A stretch of DNA of 64,000 nucleotides from DATATV01 sp035551355 (GTDB lineage: Bacteria > Actinomycetota > Actinomycetes > Mycobacteriales > Pseudonocardiaceae). The notes beneath the pieces were generated by a model that did not search any database, was not told where the DNA came from, and saw nothing but the letters and a program-made list of their open reading frames with translations. Both the position numbers and the translations under genes were made by a program. The stretch spans positions 62,001-126,000 of the forward strand of contig DASZNF010000129.1 of the NCBI GenBank assembly GCA_035551355.1, in the 5' to 3' direction. This document shows, piece after piece, positions 25,538-33,514 of this stretch. How positions within the stretch are numbered: the first letter of the stretch is position 1; each line of letters opens with the position of its first letter.

Positions 25538-27289
25538 ATGCCCACGCTTGCCTCGTCCCGGTACGGCGCCGCTGAGGACTCGTGGCGGCCGCAGGTCGGC
25601 CGCTCGACCCGGGTCAGAGCACTGGCCGTGGCGGCCGCGAGCCCGGTGATCACCGGCTATGCCGCGATCGCCGCGCTGCTCGCGTTGACCAGCGCATTGG
25701 CGACCGGTGCCCGGTTCTCCACGCTCGGCGTGCTGGTCGCGGCCGGCCCGGGCTGGCTGGCCGCCTGGCACGTGCCGGTGGACATCACCGGCCACGAACT
25801 GGGCGTGCTCCCGCTCCTGCCGACCTTCCTGCTCATGCTGCTGGTCGCCCGGTCGGCCGCGACCGCCGCCGACCGCATCGAGGCCGCGACCCCCTCGTCG
25901 TCCGCGCCGGTGCTCACCGTGATGAGCCTTACCCACGGACTGTTCGGCGCGGTGCTGGCCATGATCAGCGCGACCCCGGCGGTGTCCTGTTCGCCGGTGC
26001 TGGCCTTCTTCCTGTGCGGCGTGCTGTCCCTGCTCGGCGCCACCGCGGGCGTGGCCCGGCCCTGCGGTTACGCCGACGCCGTCCGGGCCCGCGCCACCCC
26101 CGCCGTCCTCGTGGGCCTGCGGTCGGCGGTGGTCGCCGTCTGTGGTCTGCTCGCCGCCGGCACTCTGGTCCTGATCGGTGCCCTGATCGCCTCCTGGCCG
26201 ACCGTGGTGGAGACGTTCCGGCTGGGTGCCCCCGGCTTCGGCAGTGGTCTCGGCATGCTGCTGCTGTCGATCGCTTATCTGCCCAACATCCTGGTTGGCG
26301 TCTGCTCGTTCATCGTCGGCCCGGGCGCATCGATCGGTCACGCCGCCATCGGCCCCATCGTCTTCCAGCACGGCCCGGTTCCCGCCCTGCCGATCCTGGC
26401 GATGGTCCCCGAGCACCAGGCCGGCTGGTGGCCGGCGCTGTTGGTGCTCCCGCTGGCGGTGGGCGTCGCCGTCGGCTGGTTCATCATCCACGCCAGCGGA
26501 TCAGCCGAGCCCGCACAGCCGGATGCCGACTTCGGCCACGCACGTCCGGACACCGCGGCCGCCCGTCGACGCACCCGGGCCCGCGCGGACCGGCACGCCG
26601 ACCCGGCCGGCCGACAACTGGAAGCAATCCCCGCGAGGCTGCAAGCCGCGCTGACCGGCACCCTGTCCGCCGCGGTCCTGGCCCTGGCGCTGGCCGCACT
26701 GTCCGGCGGTGCGCTGGCCGGTGGCCGGTTCGACCCGGTCACCGTGCCCGCAGGCCTGTTCGCCGTGCTGCTGTTCGTCTCGACGACGCTGGGTGCGGCC
26801 CTCACCGTCTGGCTGTCCGCCCCCCGTTCCCCGCTGACCAAACTCATCCCCACCCAGTCCCACCCGGACGAGGCCGACCTCGAAGCAGACTGGCCAACCG
26901 ACGACGACATCGACACCGACACCGAGGACCCCACCTTCGACGACCCCGGCGCGGTGTCCGACCCAGACGGGCGCTCCGACTCGGACGCCCTATCGGACCC
27001 GGCCGCGCTGTCCGATCCAGACGTGGTGTCGGCCCCTGAGGCCCTGTCCGACCCGGACGAAAACGATCAGTGGTTCGACCTGGACGAACCCTGGCCCGGC
27101 CTCGACGAAGAAGACCTTCCCCTCATCACCACCCCCGACCTCGAAGCCGCCCGCGCCGCCGACCCCGCTTCGGAGACCACCCTCGCTTCGGACGGGGACC
27201 GAGAAGCGGACGACAGCCGAAACACCGACAGCGGCCTAAACACCGCCAGCAGTCGAAACACCGACAACGGCCAAGACGACGTCGGCTAA
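25538..27289 (+). CDS. DUF6350 membrane protein (Rv0955-like)
   Basis: 583 residues. The first 430 residues hold about ten to twelve membrane helices; the last 150 form an acidic, Ser/Asp-rich cytoplasmic tail with repeats of the type ALSDPxx (about 470-510) and NTDSG-type repeats at the end. It corresponds to Rv0955 next to purN in mycobacteria. ATG at 25538 with GAGGGTGGG upstream. The repeated tail is an addition relative to the membrane core. Function unknown. Confidence 0.88.
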   Translation: MPTLASSRYGAAEDSWRPQVGRSTRVRALAVAAASPVITGYAAIAALLALTSALATGARFSTLGVLVAAGPGWLAAWHVPVDITGHELGVLPLLPTFLLMLLVARSAATAADRIEAATPSSSAPVLTVMSLTHGLFGAVLAMISATPAVSCSPVLAFFLCGVLSLLGATAGVARPCGYADAVRARATPAVLVGLRSAVVAVCGLLAAGTLVLIGALIASWPTVVETFRLGAPGFGSGLGMLLLSIAYLPNILVGVCSFIVGPGASIGHAAIGPIVFQHGPVPALPILAMVPEHQAGWWPALLVLPLAVGVAVGWFIIHASGSAEPAQPDADFGHARPDTAAARRRTRARADRHADPAGRQLEAIPARLQAALTGTLSAAVLALALAALSGGALAGGRFDPVTVPAGLFAVLLFVSTTLGAALTVWLSAPRSPLTKLIPTQSHPDEADLEADWPTDDDIDTDTEDPTFDDPGAVSDPDGRSDSDALSDPAALSDPDVVSAPEALSDPDENDQWFDLDEPWPGLDEEDLPLITTPDLEAARAADPASETTLASDGDREADDSRNTDSGLNTASSRNTDNGQDDVG

Positions 27290-27507
27290 CCCTCGGCTAC
27301 CCCCCGATATCGACCAAGACCCGGCACCGGCCAAACACAAGCCCCGGCCCCGGCGCCGGCCAATGCTCGGCCCGGGCTGACGCTCGCCCCGCCGCTTTCC
27401 GGCAGACTCGTATCAACCGGGCTCACCCATGCGGCGGCCCTGGCTCCAGAGATCGACTGGGCATTGTCTACGCTGGTCGAGACACTGTTCCGGCCTGTCA
27501 GGAGATC

Positions 27508-28170
27508 ATGCCCAGCTCCGCCGAAGCGAGCAGCTCCCCGGCTCGCACTCAGCTGACCTTCCCCGTTCCGGCCCGGGTCGTCGTCCTCGTTTCCGGATCG
27601 GGCACCCTGCTGCAGGCACTGATCGACGCGACCGAGGAGACCGGCTACCCGGCCAAGGTGGTCGCCGTCGGCGCGGACCGTACCGGCATCGAGGGCCTCA
27701 CCCGTGCCGAGCGCGCCAGCCTCCCCAGCTTCACCGTCCGGCTGGCCGACCACCCGGACCGGGCGAGCTGGGATGCCGCGCTGGCCAAGGCGGTCGACGC
27801 CTACCGGCCGGATCTGGTGGTGTCCGCCGGTTTCATGAAGATTTTCGGCCCGGCCTTCCTGGACCAGTTCGCCGGCCGCACCATCAACACCCATCCGGCG
27901 CTGCTCCCGGCCTTCCCCGGAGCGCACGCCGTCGCCGACGCGGTCGCCTACGGCGTCCGGGTCACCGGCAGCACCGTGCATCTGGTCGATCACGGCGTGG
28001 ACACCGGTCCGATCCTGGCGCAGGAGGCGGTGTCGGTCGCCCCCGAGGACACCGAGGAAGAGCTGCACGGCCGGATCAAGGTTGTCGAGCGTCGGCTGCT
28101 GGTCGACGTGGTGGCCAAACTGGCCCGGCAGGGCTGCACAGTGAACGGACGAAAGGTGAGCATTCCGTGA
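27508..28170 (+). CDS. purN: phosphoribosylglycinamide formyltransferase
   Basis: 220 residues. Transfers a formyl group from 10-formyl-THF to GAR in purine synthesis. Begins after a 25-residue tail with VVVLVSGSGTLLQALI; the catalytic Asn-His-Asp set is in NTHPALLPAFPGAHAV and HLVDHGVDTGPIL. ATG at 27508 with AGGAG; the open frame upstream is Arg-rich shadow. It overlaps purH by 4 nt (GTGA), so they are coupled. Confidence 0.97.
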   Translation: MPSSAEASSSPARTQLTFPVPARVVVLVSGSGTLLQALIDATEETGYPAKVVAVGADRTGIEGLTRAERASLPSFTVRLADHPDRASWDAALAKAVDAYRPDLVVSAGFMKIFGPAFLDQFAGRTINTHPALLPAFPGAHAVADAVAYGVRVTGSTVHLVDHGVDTGPILAQEAVSVAPEDTEEELHGRIKVVERRLLVDVVAKLARQGCTVNGRKVSIP

Positions 28171-29759
28171 CCGGAGCAGAGTCCACTGCGGACGGACGCC
28201 ATGCGGTGCGCCGCGCCCTGATCGGGGTTTCCGACAAGGCCGGGGTGGTCGAGCTGGCCCGGGGCCTGCACGCCGCCGGCGTGCGGATCGTGTCCACCGG
28301 CGGCACGGCGAAGGCGATCACCGATGCGGGCGTGCCGGTCACCCCGGTCGAGGAGCTCACCGGTTTCCCGGAAAGCCTCGGCGGCCGGGTGAAGACCCTG
28401 CATCCCCGGGTGCACGCCGGTCTGCTCGCGGATCTGGGCAACCCGGAGCACGTCGCTCAGCTGGGCGAGCTGGACATCGAGCCGTTCGATCTGCTCGTGG
28501 TGAACCTCTACCCGTTCGCGGCCACGGTCGCGTCCGGCGCGAGCCCGGAGGACTGCGTCGAACAGATCGACATCGGCGGTCCCGCGATGGTGCGCGCCGC
28601 CGCCAAGAACCACGCGAACGTGGCCGTGGTAGTCGACCCGAGCCGTTACGAGTGGGTGCTCGAACAGGTCAACGCCGGCGGGTTCAGCCTCGCCGATCGC
28701 CGCTCGCTCGCGGTCGACGCCTACCGGCACACCGCCTCCTACGACGTGGCGGTCGCCTCGTGGATGGGCAACGTGCTCGCCCCCGAGCCCGGCGCGGTGT
28801 TCCCGGCGTGGACCGGCGCGACCTGGCAGCGGGAGTCGGTGCTCCGGTACGGCGAGAACCCACACCAGAACGCCGCGCTGTATGTCGCGGGCTCCGGTCA
28901 GCACGGCCTGGCCACGGCGAAGCAGTTGCACGGCAAGGAGATGTCGTACAACAACTACGTCGACTCGGACGCGGCCTGGCGGGCCGCGCACGATCACGAG
29001 CTGCCCTGCGTGGCGATCATCAAGCACGCCAACCCGTGTGGGATCGCGGTGTCCACACTGGACGAGCCGACCGCGATCGCGGACGCGCACCGCAAGGCGA
29101 ACGCCTGCGACCCGGTCAGCGCGTTCGGCGGCGTGGTCGCCGCGAACCGCGAGGTGACCGTCGACATGGCCGAGCAGATCGCGGACATCTTCACCGAGGT
29201 GGTGATCGCACCGTCCTATGCCGACGGTGCGGTGGACGTGTTGTCCCGGAAGAAGAACGTGCGCATTCTGCTGGCCGAGCCGCCGGTGCGCGGCGGGGCC
29301 GAACTGCGTGCCGTGTCCGGCGGGCTGCTGTTGCAGACCGTGGACACCATCGCCGCGGACGGCGACGACCCGGCGAAGTGGACGCTGGCCTGTGGTACCC
29401 CGGTGGACGCGCCGACCCTGCGCGATCTCGCCTTCGCCTGGCGAACGGTGCGGGCTGTCAAGTCCAACGCGATCCTCCTGGCGCACGACGGGGCGTCCGT
29501 CGGCGTCGGCATGGGCCAGGTCAACCGGGTGGACGCGGCTCGGCTTGCCGTGTCGCGGGCCGGTGATCGGGCGGTGGGTTCAGTTGCTGCTTCCGATGCT
29601 TTTTTCCCCTTTCCTGATGGTTTGCAGGTGCTGCTGGATGCGGGCGTGCGCGCCGTGGTGCAGCCGGGCGGTTCGGTTCGTGACGCCGAGGTGATCGCCG
29701 CGGCCGAGGCTGCCGGAATCCCGCTCTACCTGACCGGGACCCGTCACTTCGCGCACTGA
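28167..29759 (+). CDS. purH: bifunctional AICAR transformylase/IMP cyclohydrolase
   Basis: 530 residues; last two steps to IMP. The N-terminal MGS-like cyclohydrolase domain has ALIGVSDKAGVVELARG and KTLHPRVHAGLLAD; the C-terminal transformylase domain has YGENPHQNAALY and IIKHANPCGIAVS, and ends with GIPLYLTGTRHFAH. GTG at 28167 overlaps the purN stop. A long inverted repeat with a T-run follows. Confidence 0.98.
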   Translation: MTGAESTADGRHAVRRALIGVSDKAGVVELARGLHAAGVRIVSTGGTAKAITDAGVPVTPVEELTGFPESLGGRVKTLHPRVHAGLLADLGNPEHVAQLGELDIEPFDLLVVNLYPFAATVASGASPEDCVEQIDIGGPAMVRAAAKNHANVAVVVDPSRYEWVLEQVNAGGFSLADRRSLAVDAYRHTASYDVAVASWMGNVLAPEPGAVFPAWTGATWQRESVLRYGENPHQNAALYVAGSGQHGLATAKQLHGKEMSYNNYVDSDAAWRAAHDHELPCVAIIKHANPCGIAVSTLDEPTAIADAHRKANACDPVSAFGGVVAANREVTVDMAEQIADIFTEVVIAPSYADGAVDVLSRKKNVRILLAEPPVRGGAELRAVSGGLLLQTVDTIAADGDDPAKWTLACGTPVDAPTLRDLAFAWRTVRAVKSNAILLAHDGASVGVGMGQVNRVDAARLAVSRAGDRAVGSVAASDAFFPFPDGLQVLLDAGVRAVVQPGGSVRDAEVIAAAEAAGIPLYLTGTRHFAH

Positions 29760-29765
29760 CCACGT

Positions 29766-29830
29766 TATGCGCCTGTGGGCGAGCGGTGTCTGGAGTTATC
29801 CACAGAACCGCGAGTTGTCCACAGGCGCAT
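29766..29830. promoter_or_regulatory. inverted repeat enclosing two DnaA-box-like sites
   Basis: Arms ATGCGCCTGTGG (29766-29777) and CCACAGGCGCAT (29819-29830) enclose 41 bp. TTATCCACA (29796-29804) and TTGTCCACA (29815-29823) match DnaA box sequences (E. coli and Streptomyces forms), and the right arm is followed by TTTTT. It could be a terminator for purH with a long loop, a DnaA-binding site, or both. No dnaA, dnaN or AT-rich unwinding region is present, so it is not an origin. Confidence 0.45.
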
Positions 29831-29923
29831 TTTTCGTCCCACCAACCCGATTCGCACCAATTAGGCTGGAGCGGGGCCGTGCTTCGCCTGCCTGCTCACC
29901 GACGATTTTCGGATCAGGAACTC

Positions 29924-30553
29924 TCAGCGGCGGTGTTCGCCGCCGCGGCGCAGGCGGGCGTGCCGGGCGCGGCGGTTGGCGTTGGCGCGGGGCCGGGTCG
30001 CGGCGAACTCGGGCGCGGCGATGCCCATCAGCACCGGGTAGCGCACCTGGCCCAGGACCAGTTCGGTGTCGCGCGGGCGGCTCTCCTCACGAAAGCCCAG
30101 GTCGCCGTGCAGGGCGAGCGAGGCGAAGTTGCGGCCCGACACGCTGACCTGGCACTTGTAGTAGCCGCGCTCGTCGAACATGGTGGTCAGCAGCGTGCTG
30201 ATCGCATCGCGGGCGTAGCCGCAGCGCCGGTGCGGGCCGCCGATGCCGATGCCGTAGCTGAACATGCTGGACAGCGGGTCGGTCTGCACCCAGATCGACC
30301 CGACCACGGTCCGGGTGTGCACGGTCTCGATGGCGAAGTGGAAGGCGTCGACCGAGTCGGTCACGCTGGCCCGGTGGTTGGCCCCATGCCGGTATCCGTC
30401 GACCTGCGCGTCGCGGTCGAAGCCGCTGAGTACGCGCCGGTCCTCGAGGCGGACGTCGCGTAGGCGGACTTTCTGGCCGAGAGCGTCGATGCGCCGGGCC
30501 TCGACGGCCGGGAGCGTGCCGGCCAGGACCGGCCGGCGCATTGACGTGATCAT
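29924..30553 (-). CDS. GNAT-family N-acetyltransferase
   Basis: 209 residues. The acetyl-CoA-binding core is seen around residues 95-160: YGIGIGGPHRRCGYARDAI, then MFDERGYYKCQVSVSGRNFA and LHGDLGFREE, typical of GNAT motifs A and B of RimJ/RimL-like enzymes. A basic tail ends the protein (RANANRRARHARLRRGG). ATG at 30553 has TACGAT 7 nt upstream, a leaderless pattern. Substrate unknown. Confidence 0.88.
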   Translation of the reverse strand: MITSMRRPVLAGTLPAVEARRIDALGQKVRLRDVRLEDRRVLSGFDRDAQVDGYRHGANHRASVTDSVDAFHFAIETVHTRTVVGSIWVQTDPLSSMFSYGIGIGGPHRRCGYARDAISTLLTTMFDERGYYKCQVSVSGRNFASLALHGDLGFREESRPRDTELVLGQVRYPVLMGIAAPEFAATRPRANANRRARHARLRRGGEHRR

Positions 30554-30566
30554 CGCGCCGATCGTA

Positions 30567-30844
30567 GTGAACCCGGGAAGTCAGCTGTTCAGGTAGGCAG
30601 CCACATTGCGCTCGACGGCCGACAGCGGCAGGGCCCCGTGGCCGAGCACGAGCGCGAATGTCGGTGACGGCCGGCCCGATCCGATCTGGGCGGGCGTGTC
30701 CTTCGCCGCGGGCGGCGGGCTGTCCTGTCTCGACCGCCGGCGTCGCCAGGCCGCGGTGCAGGCCGTCCGAGCCGGATTCGCCGGTCCAGGCAATGGATCT
30801 TCGGTTCGCCGCTGGCGGTGTGCTGACCAGCGATTTCGCTCGAT
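30567..30844. other. intergenic stretch, no gene supported
   Basis: Between the GNAT gene and the SOS promoter. A minus-strand frame ends near 30581 with a short conserved-looking end (LVLGHGALPLSAVERNVAAY), which may be the remnant of a lost gene; its upstream part is low-complexity. Confidence 0.3.
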
Positions 30845-30874
30845 TTGACTTTCTTCGCGACGGTCGGCTATGGT
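30845..30874 (+). promoter_or_regulatory. promoter of the imuA'-imuB-dnaE2 cassette
   Basis: TTGACT (30845-30850) and TATGGT (30869-30874) with an 18-bp spacer place the start of transcription near 30881, directly before the LexA-type operator. Confidence 0.65.
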
Positions 30875-30879
30875 TCCCG

Positions 30880-30903
30880 TCGTTCGAACACGCGTTCGAA
30901 CGA
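30880..30903. promoter_or_regulatory. LexA (SOS) operator
   Basis: Core TCGAAC-ACGC-GTTCGA (30884-30899) matches the actinobacterial SOS box TCGAAC-N4-GTTCGA exactly, and the symmetry extends to 10-bp arms (TCGTTCGAAC/GTTCGAACGA). It overlaps the predicted transcription start of the mutasome operon, as expected for LexA repression released by DNA damage. Confidence 0.9.
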
Positions 30904-31016
30904 CGCTCGCGGTCCGGGGTTCGCTCCGGGCGGCGGCCGTTACCGCCGTCTTCCCCACGGCGGTGCGGGTGCATGGGGCGTGTGCACCCGGCCGACTCGG
31001 TGGAAGGTGGCGTGCG

Positions 31017-31640
31017 ATGGAACGAAGTGCGTTCGGGCCGCGGCACGAACGAGCATTGTTCCGCGCAACACCAAGGGGGCCAGCCCTCTTGGTCGGGGGC
31101 GAATCCCTGGGGCGATCCGGTCCGCGGGGGACGAGCGTGGCGCGGTGGCGCCGGGCGCGCTCGGTCCTGGGTCGGCGATCCCGGGAATTCACGGACAGCC
31201 AGCTCATTTCTTCGGTCGGGGTGACGGTCGTCGAGCTGGCGGATCCACTGTCTCCGGGCGGTCTGCGCAGTGTCGGTGTCGGGGTGGCGCGCGGGTCCAC
31301 TCACACATCGCACACGGCGCCGGCCGCCGGCCTGGCCACGGGTTCCTGGGTGGCCAGGACGGGCCGGTCCGCGCGCGGCCGGTTCGTCCTGGCCGAGCCC
31401 GCGGCCGTCATGTGCCGGCTCGCGCTGGTGCCCCGGCCCGGGGCCGAGCCCGGTGCGGTGGTCGCCGCACAACCGGGCGGGATCGATCTGGCCGCAGTGG
31501 CCACCGGTGAGGTCGTCCCGTTCCGGTTGCGCGGAGTCCGTCCGGTCCTCCGGTTGCCGGCCCGCGCCCGGTGCCGGGGCACCATGCCCTGTTCGCGTCG
31601 CATTCCCTGCTCGCGTCGCCACCTGACGACGGCGAGGTGA
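31017..31640 (+). pseudogene. ImuA'-like, diverged or decaying
   Basis: 207-codon frame directly after the SOS promoter and coupled to imuB, where ImuA' is found in other actinobacteria. ATG 31017 has AAGGTGG upstream. Similarity to ImuA' is visible mainly in AGLATGSWVA and in RLALVPRPGAEPGAVVAA to GIDLAAVATGEVVPFRLR. The N-terminal part is hard to align and the usual C-terminal domain of about 80-100 residues after that block is missing. It ends in an unrelated Arg/Cys-rich tail. ImuA' recruits the mutasome with ImuB and RecA. Called a pseudogene with doubt; a short functional form is possible. Confidence 0.5.
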
Positions 31641-31643
31641 AGC

Positions 31644-33317
31644 TTGACAACCGAATCCGCCTCATCAACTGCTGAATCCCGTTGCCGCACAACGGAATCC
31701 TCGACCGGCCGGGTGATCGTGGTCTGGTGTCCGGACTGGCCGGTGGTGGCCGCGGTCCGATCGGCTGGGCTGTCTCCGCAGGCGCCTGCGGTGGTGGTCG
31801 AGGCCAACCGGGTGGTGTCCGGTTCGGCCCCCGCGCGGGCCGAAGGGATCCGGTTGGGTTTCCGGCGGCGCGAAGCCCAGTCGCGCTGTCCGGAACTCGC
31901 CGTCTTCGACCACGACGAAGACCGAGACGCCCGGCTGTTCGAGCCGGTCGTCGCCGCGGTCGAGGAGTTCGCGCCGGGCGTGGAGGTGGTCCGGCCCGGT
32001 GTGGTCGCGGTGCCCGCGCGGGGGCCGGTCACCTACTTCGGCGGCGAGCATGCCGTCGCCGAAGGGTTGCTCGATCAGGTGGCGCAGCGAACCGGGCTGG
32101 AATGCCAGGTGGGCATCGCCGACGGCCTGTTCACCGCGGTGCTCGCCGCGCACCGCGGTGCCGTCGTGGCCGCCGGGCTCAGCGCGGAATTCCTTGCCCC
32201 GCTGAGCATCACCGAACTCGGTCGGCCCGGGGAGCACTTCGCCCGTGATGGCCGGGGCGACCGCGGCGATCTGGTCGAACTGCTGCGGCGGCTGGGCCTG
32301 CGCACCCTGGGCGCGTTCGCCGCGTTGCCCGAACGGGACGTGTCCTCCCGGTTCGGTGCGGCGGCGGTGTTCGCCCACCGGCTGGCCGGCGGCCAGGTGG
32401 TCGGCCCGCTGGACCGGCGGCGGCCCGCGCCGGAACTGGCCGTCGCCAAGGTGCTCGACCCGCCCGCCGAGCGGCTGGACACCGCCGCGTTCGCCGCGAA
32501 GGCGGTCGCGCAGCAACTGCACGACGGACTGTCCCTGCACGGACTGGTCTGCACCCGGCTGGCCATCCAGGTGGAGACCGCGGCGGGTGAACAGTGGGAA
32601 CGGGTGTGGCGCTGCGCCGAACCGCTGACCGCGGCGGGCATCACCGATCGGCTGCGCTGGCAGTTGGAGGGCTGGCTGGCCCGGTCCACCGACCGTCCCA
32701 GCGACGGCGTGAGCGTGCTGCGGCTGGTGCCGGAGGAGGTGGTCGAGAGTCACACCCTCCAAATGGGACTGTGGTCGGACGGCACGGATGCCGTGGAGAA
32801 CGAGCGGGCCGGCCGGGCCTTGATCCGGGTGCAGGGGCTCATCGGACTGGACGGGGTCGTCACCTCCGTCGAGTCCGGCGGCCGGGCTCCGGCCGACCGG
32901 ATCTGGCTGGTGCCGTGGGGTGACGATCGGACCCCGCCAGCCGACCCCCGGCTGCCCTGGCCTGGGCAACTGCACCGGCCGTTTCCCACCGTGCTGCCGG
33001 GTGCGCGCGGGGTGGCCCGGATCTGGGACGAGTGGGGCGACGAGGTGGGCATCGTCGAACGGCACCTGCTCTCCGCGGCGCCATACCGGATTTCGGTGGA
33101 TGGCGGGGCGGCGCGGCCGGTGGCTGGCTGGGCCGGGCCGTGGCCGGTGACCGAGCGCTGGTGGACCACGGTCGGCGGGCGGCGCGGGGCGCGACTGCAG
33201 GTGCTGCTGGCCGAGACGGATCCGGACGCCGCCGTCGATGGCGGCGACCAGGTGGAAACCGCATTGCTTCTGCTCCGGGAGAGCGGGCGATGGTTCGTGG
33301 AAGGGATGTACGACTGA
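31644..33317 (+). CDS. imuB: ImuB, catalytically inactive Y-family polymerase homologue
   Basis: 557 residues. Hub protein of the SOS mutasome that links DnaE2 and ImuA' to the beta clamp. The Y-family fold begins at VIVVWCPDWPVVAA, where catalytic polymerases have an acidic metal ligand followed by aromatic residues; the second acidic site is replaced by VVAVPARGPVTYFGG. Both metal sites are thus lost, as in known ImuB. C-terminal part (about 360-557) holds the ImuB-specific domain. TTG at 31644 follows GAGG of the imuA' end; GTG at 31713 is a shorter alternative. The stop overlaps the next ORF (TGATG). Confidence 0.93.
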   Translation: MTTESASSTAESRCRTTESSTGRVIVVWCPDWPVVAAVRSAGLSPQAPAVVVEANRVVSGSAPARAEGIRLGFRRREAQSRCPELAVFDHDEDRDARLFEPVVAAVEEFAPGVEVVRPGVVAVPARGPVTYFGGEHAVAEGLLDQVAQRTGLECQVGIADGLFTAVLAAHRGAVVAAGLSAEFLAPLSITELGRPGEHFARDGRGDRGDLVELLRRLGLRTLGAFAALPERDVSSRFGAAAVFAHRLAGGQVVGPLDRRRPAPELAVAKVLDPPAERLDTAAFAAKAVAQQLHDGLSLHGLVCTRLAIQVETAAGEQWERVWRCAEPLTAAGITDRLRWQLEGWLARSTDRPSDGVSVLRLVPEEVVESHTLQMGLWSDGTDAVENERAGRALIRVQGLIGLDGVVTSVESGGRAPADRIWLVPWGDDRTPPADPRLPWPGQLHRPFPTVLPGARGVARIWDEWGDEVGIVERHLLSAAPYRISVDGGAARPVAGWAGPWPVTERWWTTVGGRRGARLQVLLAETDPDAAVDGGDQVETALLLLRESGRWFVEGMYD

Positions 33318-33502
33318 TGTACTTCGAGGAGTTCCCGCCCGTGGCCGACAACCGGCCGACCGATTCGCTGTGGTTCCACCAACTCGTCGACTCGTCATCC
33401 ACAGTGGACAGTCCGGCGACCGCGAAGATGTGGCCCGGTGCGGCGGAAGGCGAATGCACGCTGGTGATCCCCGGGCAGCGTCGGCCCCATCCGAACAGCT
33501 GA
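33317..33502 (+). CDS. 61-residue ORF coupled between imuB and dnaE2
   Basis: ATG at 33317 overlaps the imuB stop (TGATG) and the frame runs 61 codons to 33502, 12 bp before dnaE2. The product begins MYFEEFPPVADNRPTDSLWF and is acidic in its first half and basic at the end. No domain is recognised and no complete beta-clamp motif is seen. Its position inside a LexA-controlled operon suggests a mutasome accessory protein, but expression is unproven. Confidence 0.55.
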   Translation: MYFEEFPPVADNRPTDSLWFHQLVDSSSTVDSPATAKMWPGAAEGECTLVIPGQRRPHPNS

Positions 33503-33514
33503 CCGGAGGAAGCC

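Noticed and set aside
29766..29830. Replication origin
   Set aside because: Only two DnaA boxes, no AT-rich region and no dnaA/dnaN/parAB genes nearby.
30581..31300. Minus-strand frame of 239 codons over the imuA' region
   Set aside because: Arg/Pro-rich translation crossing the SOS promoter; only its last few codons look conserved, so at most a remnant.
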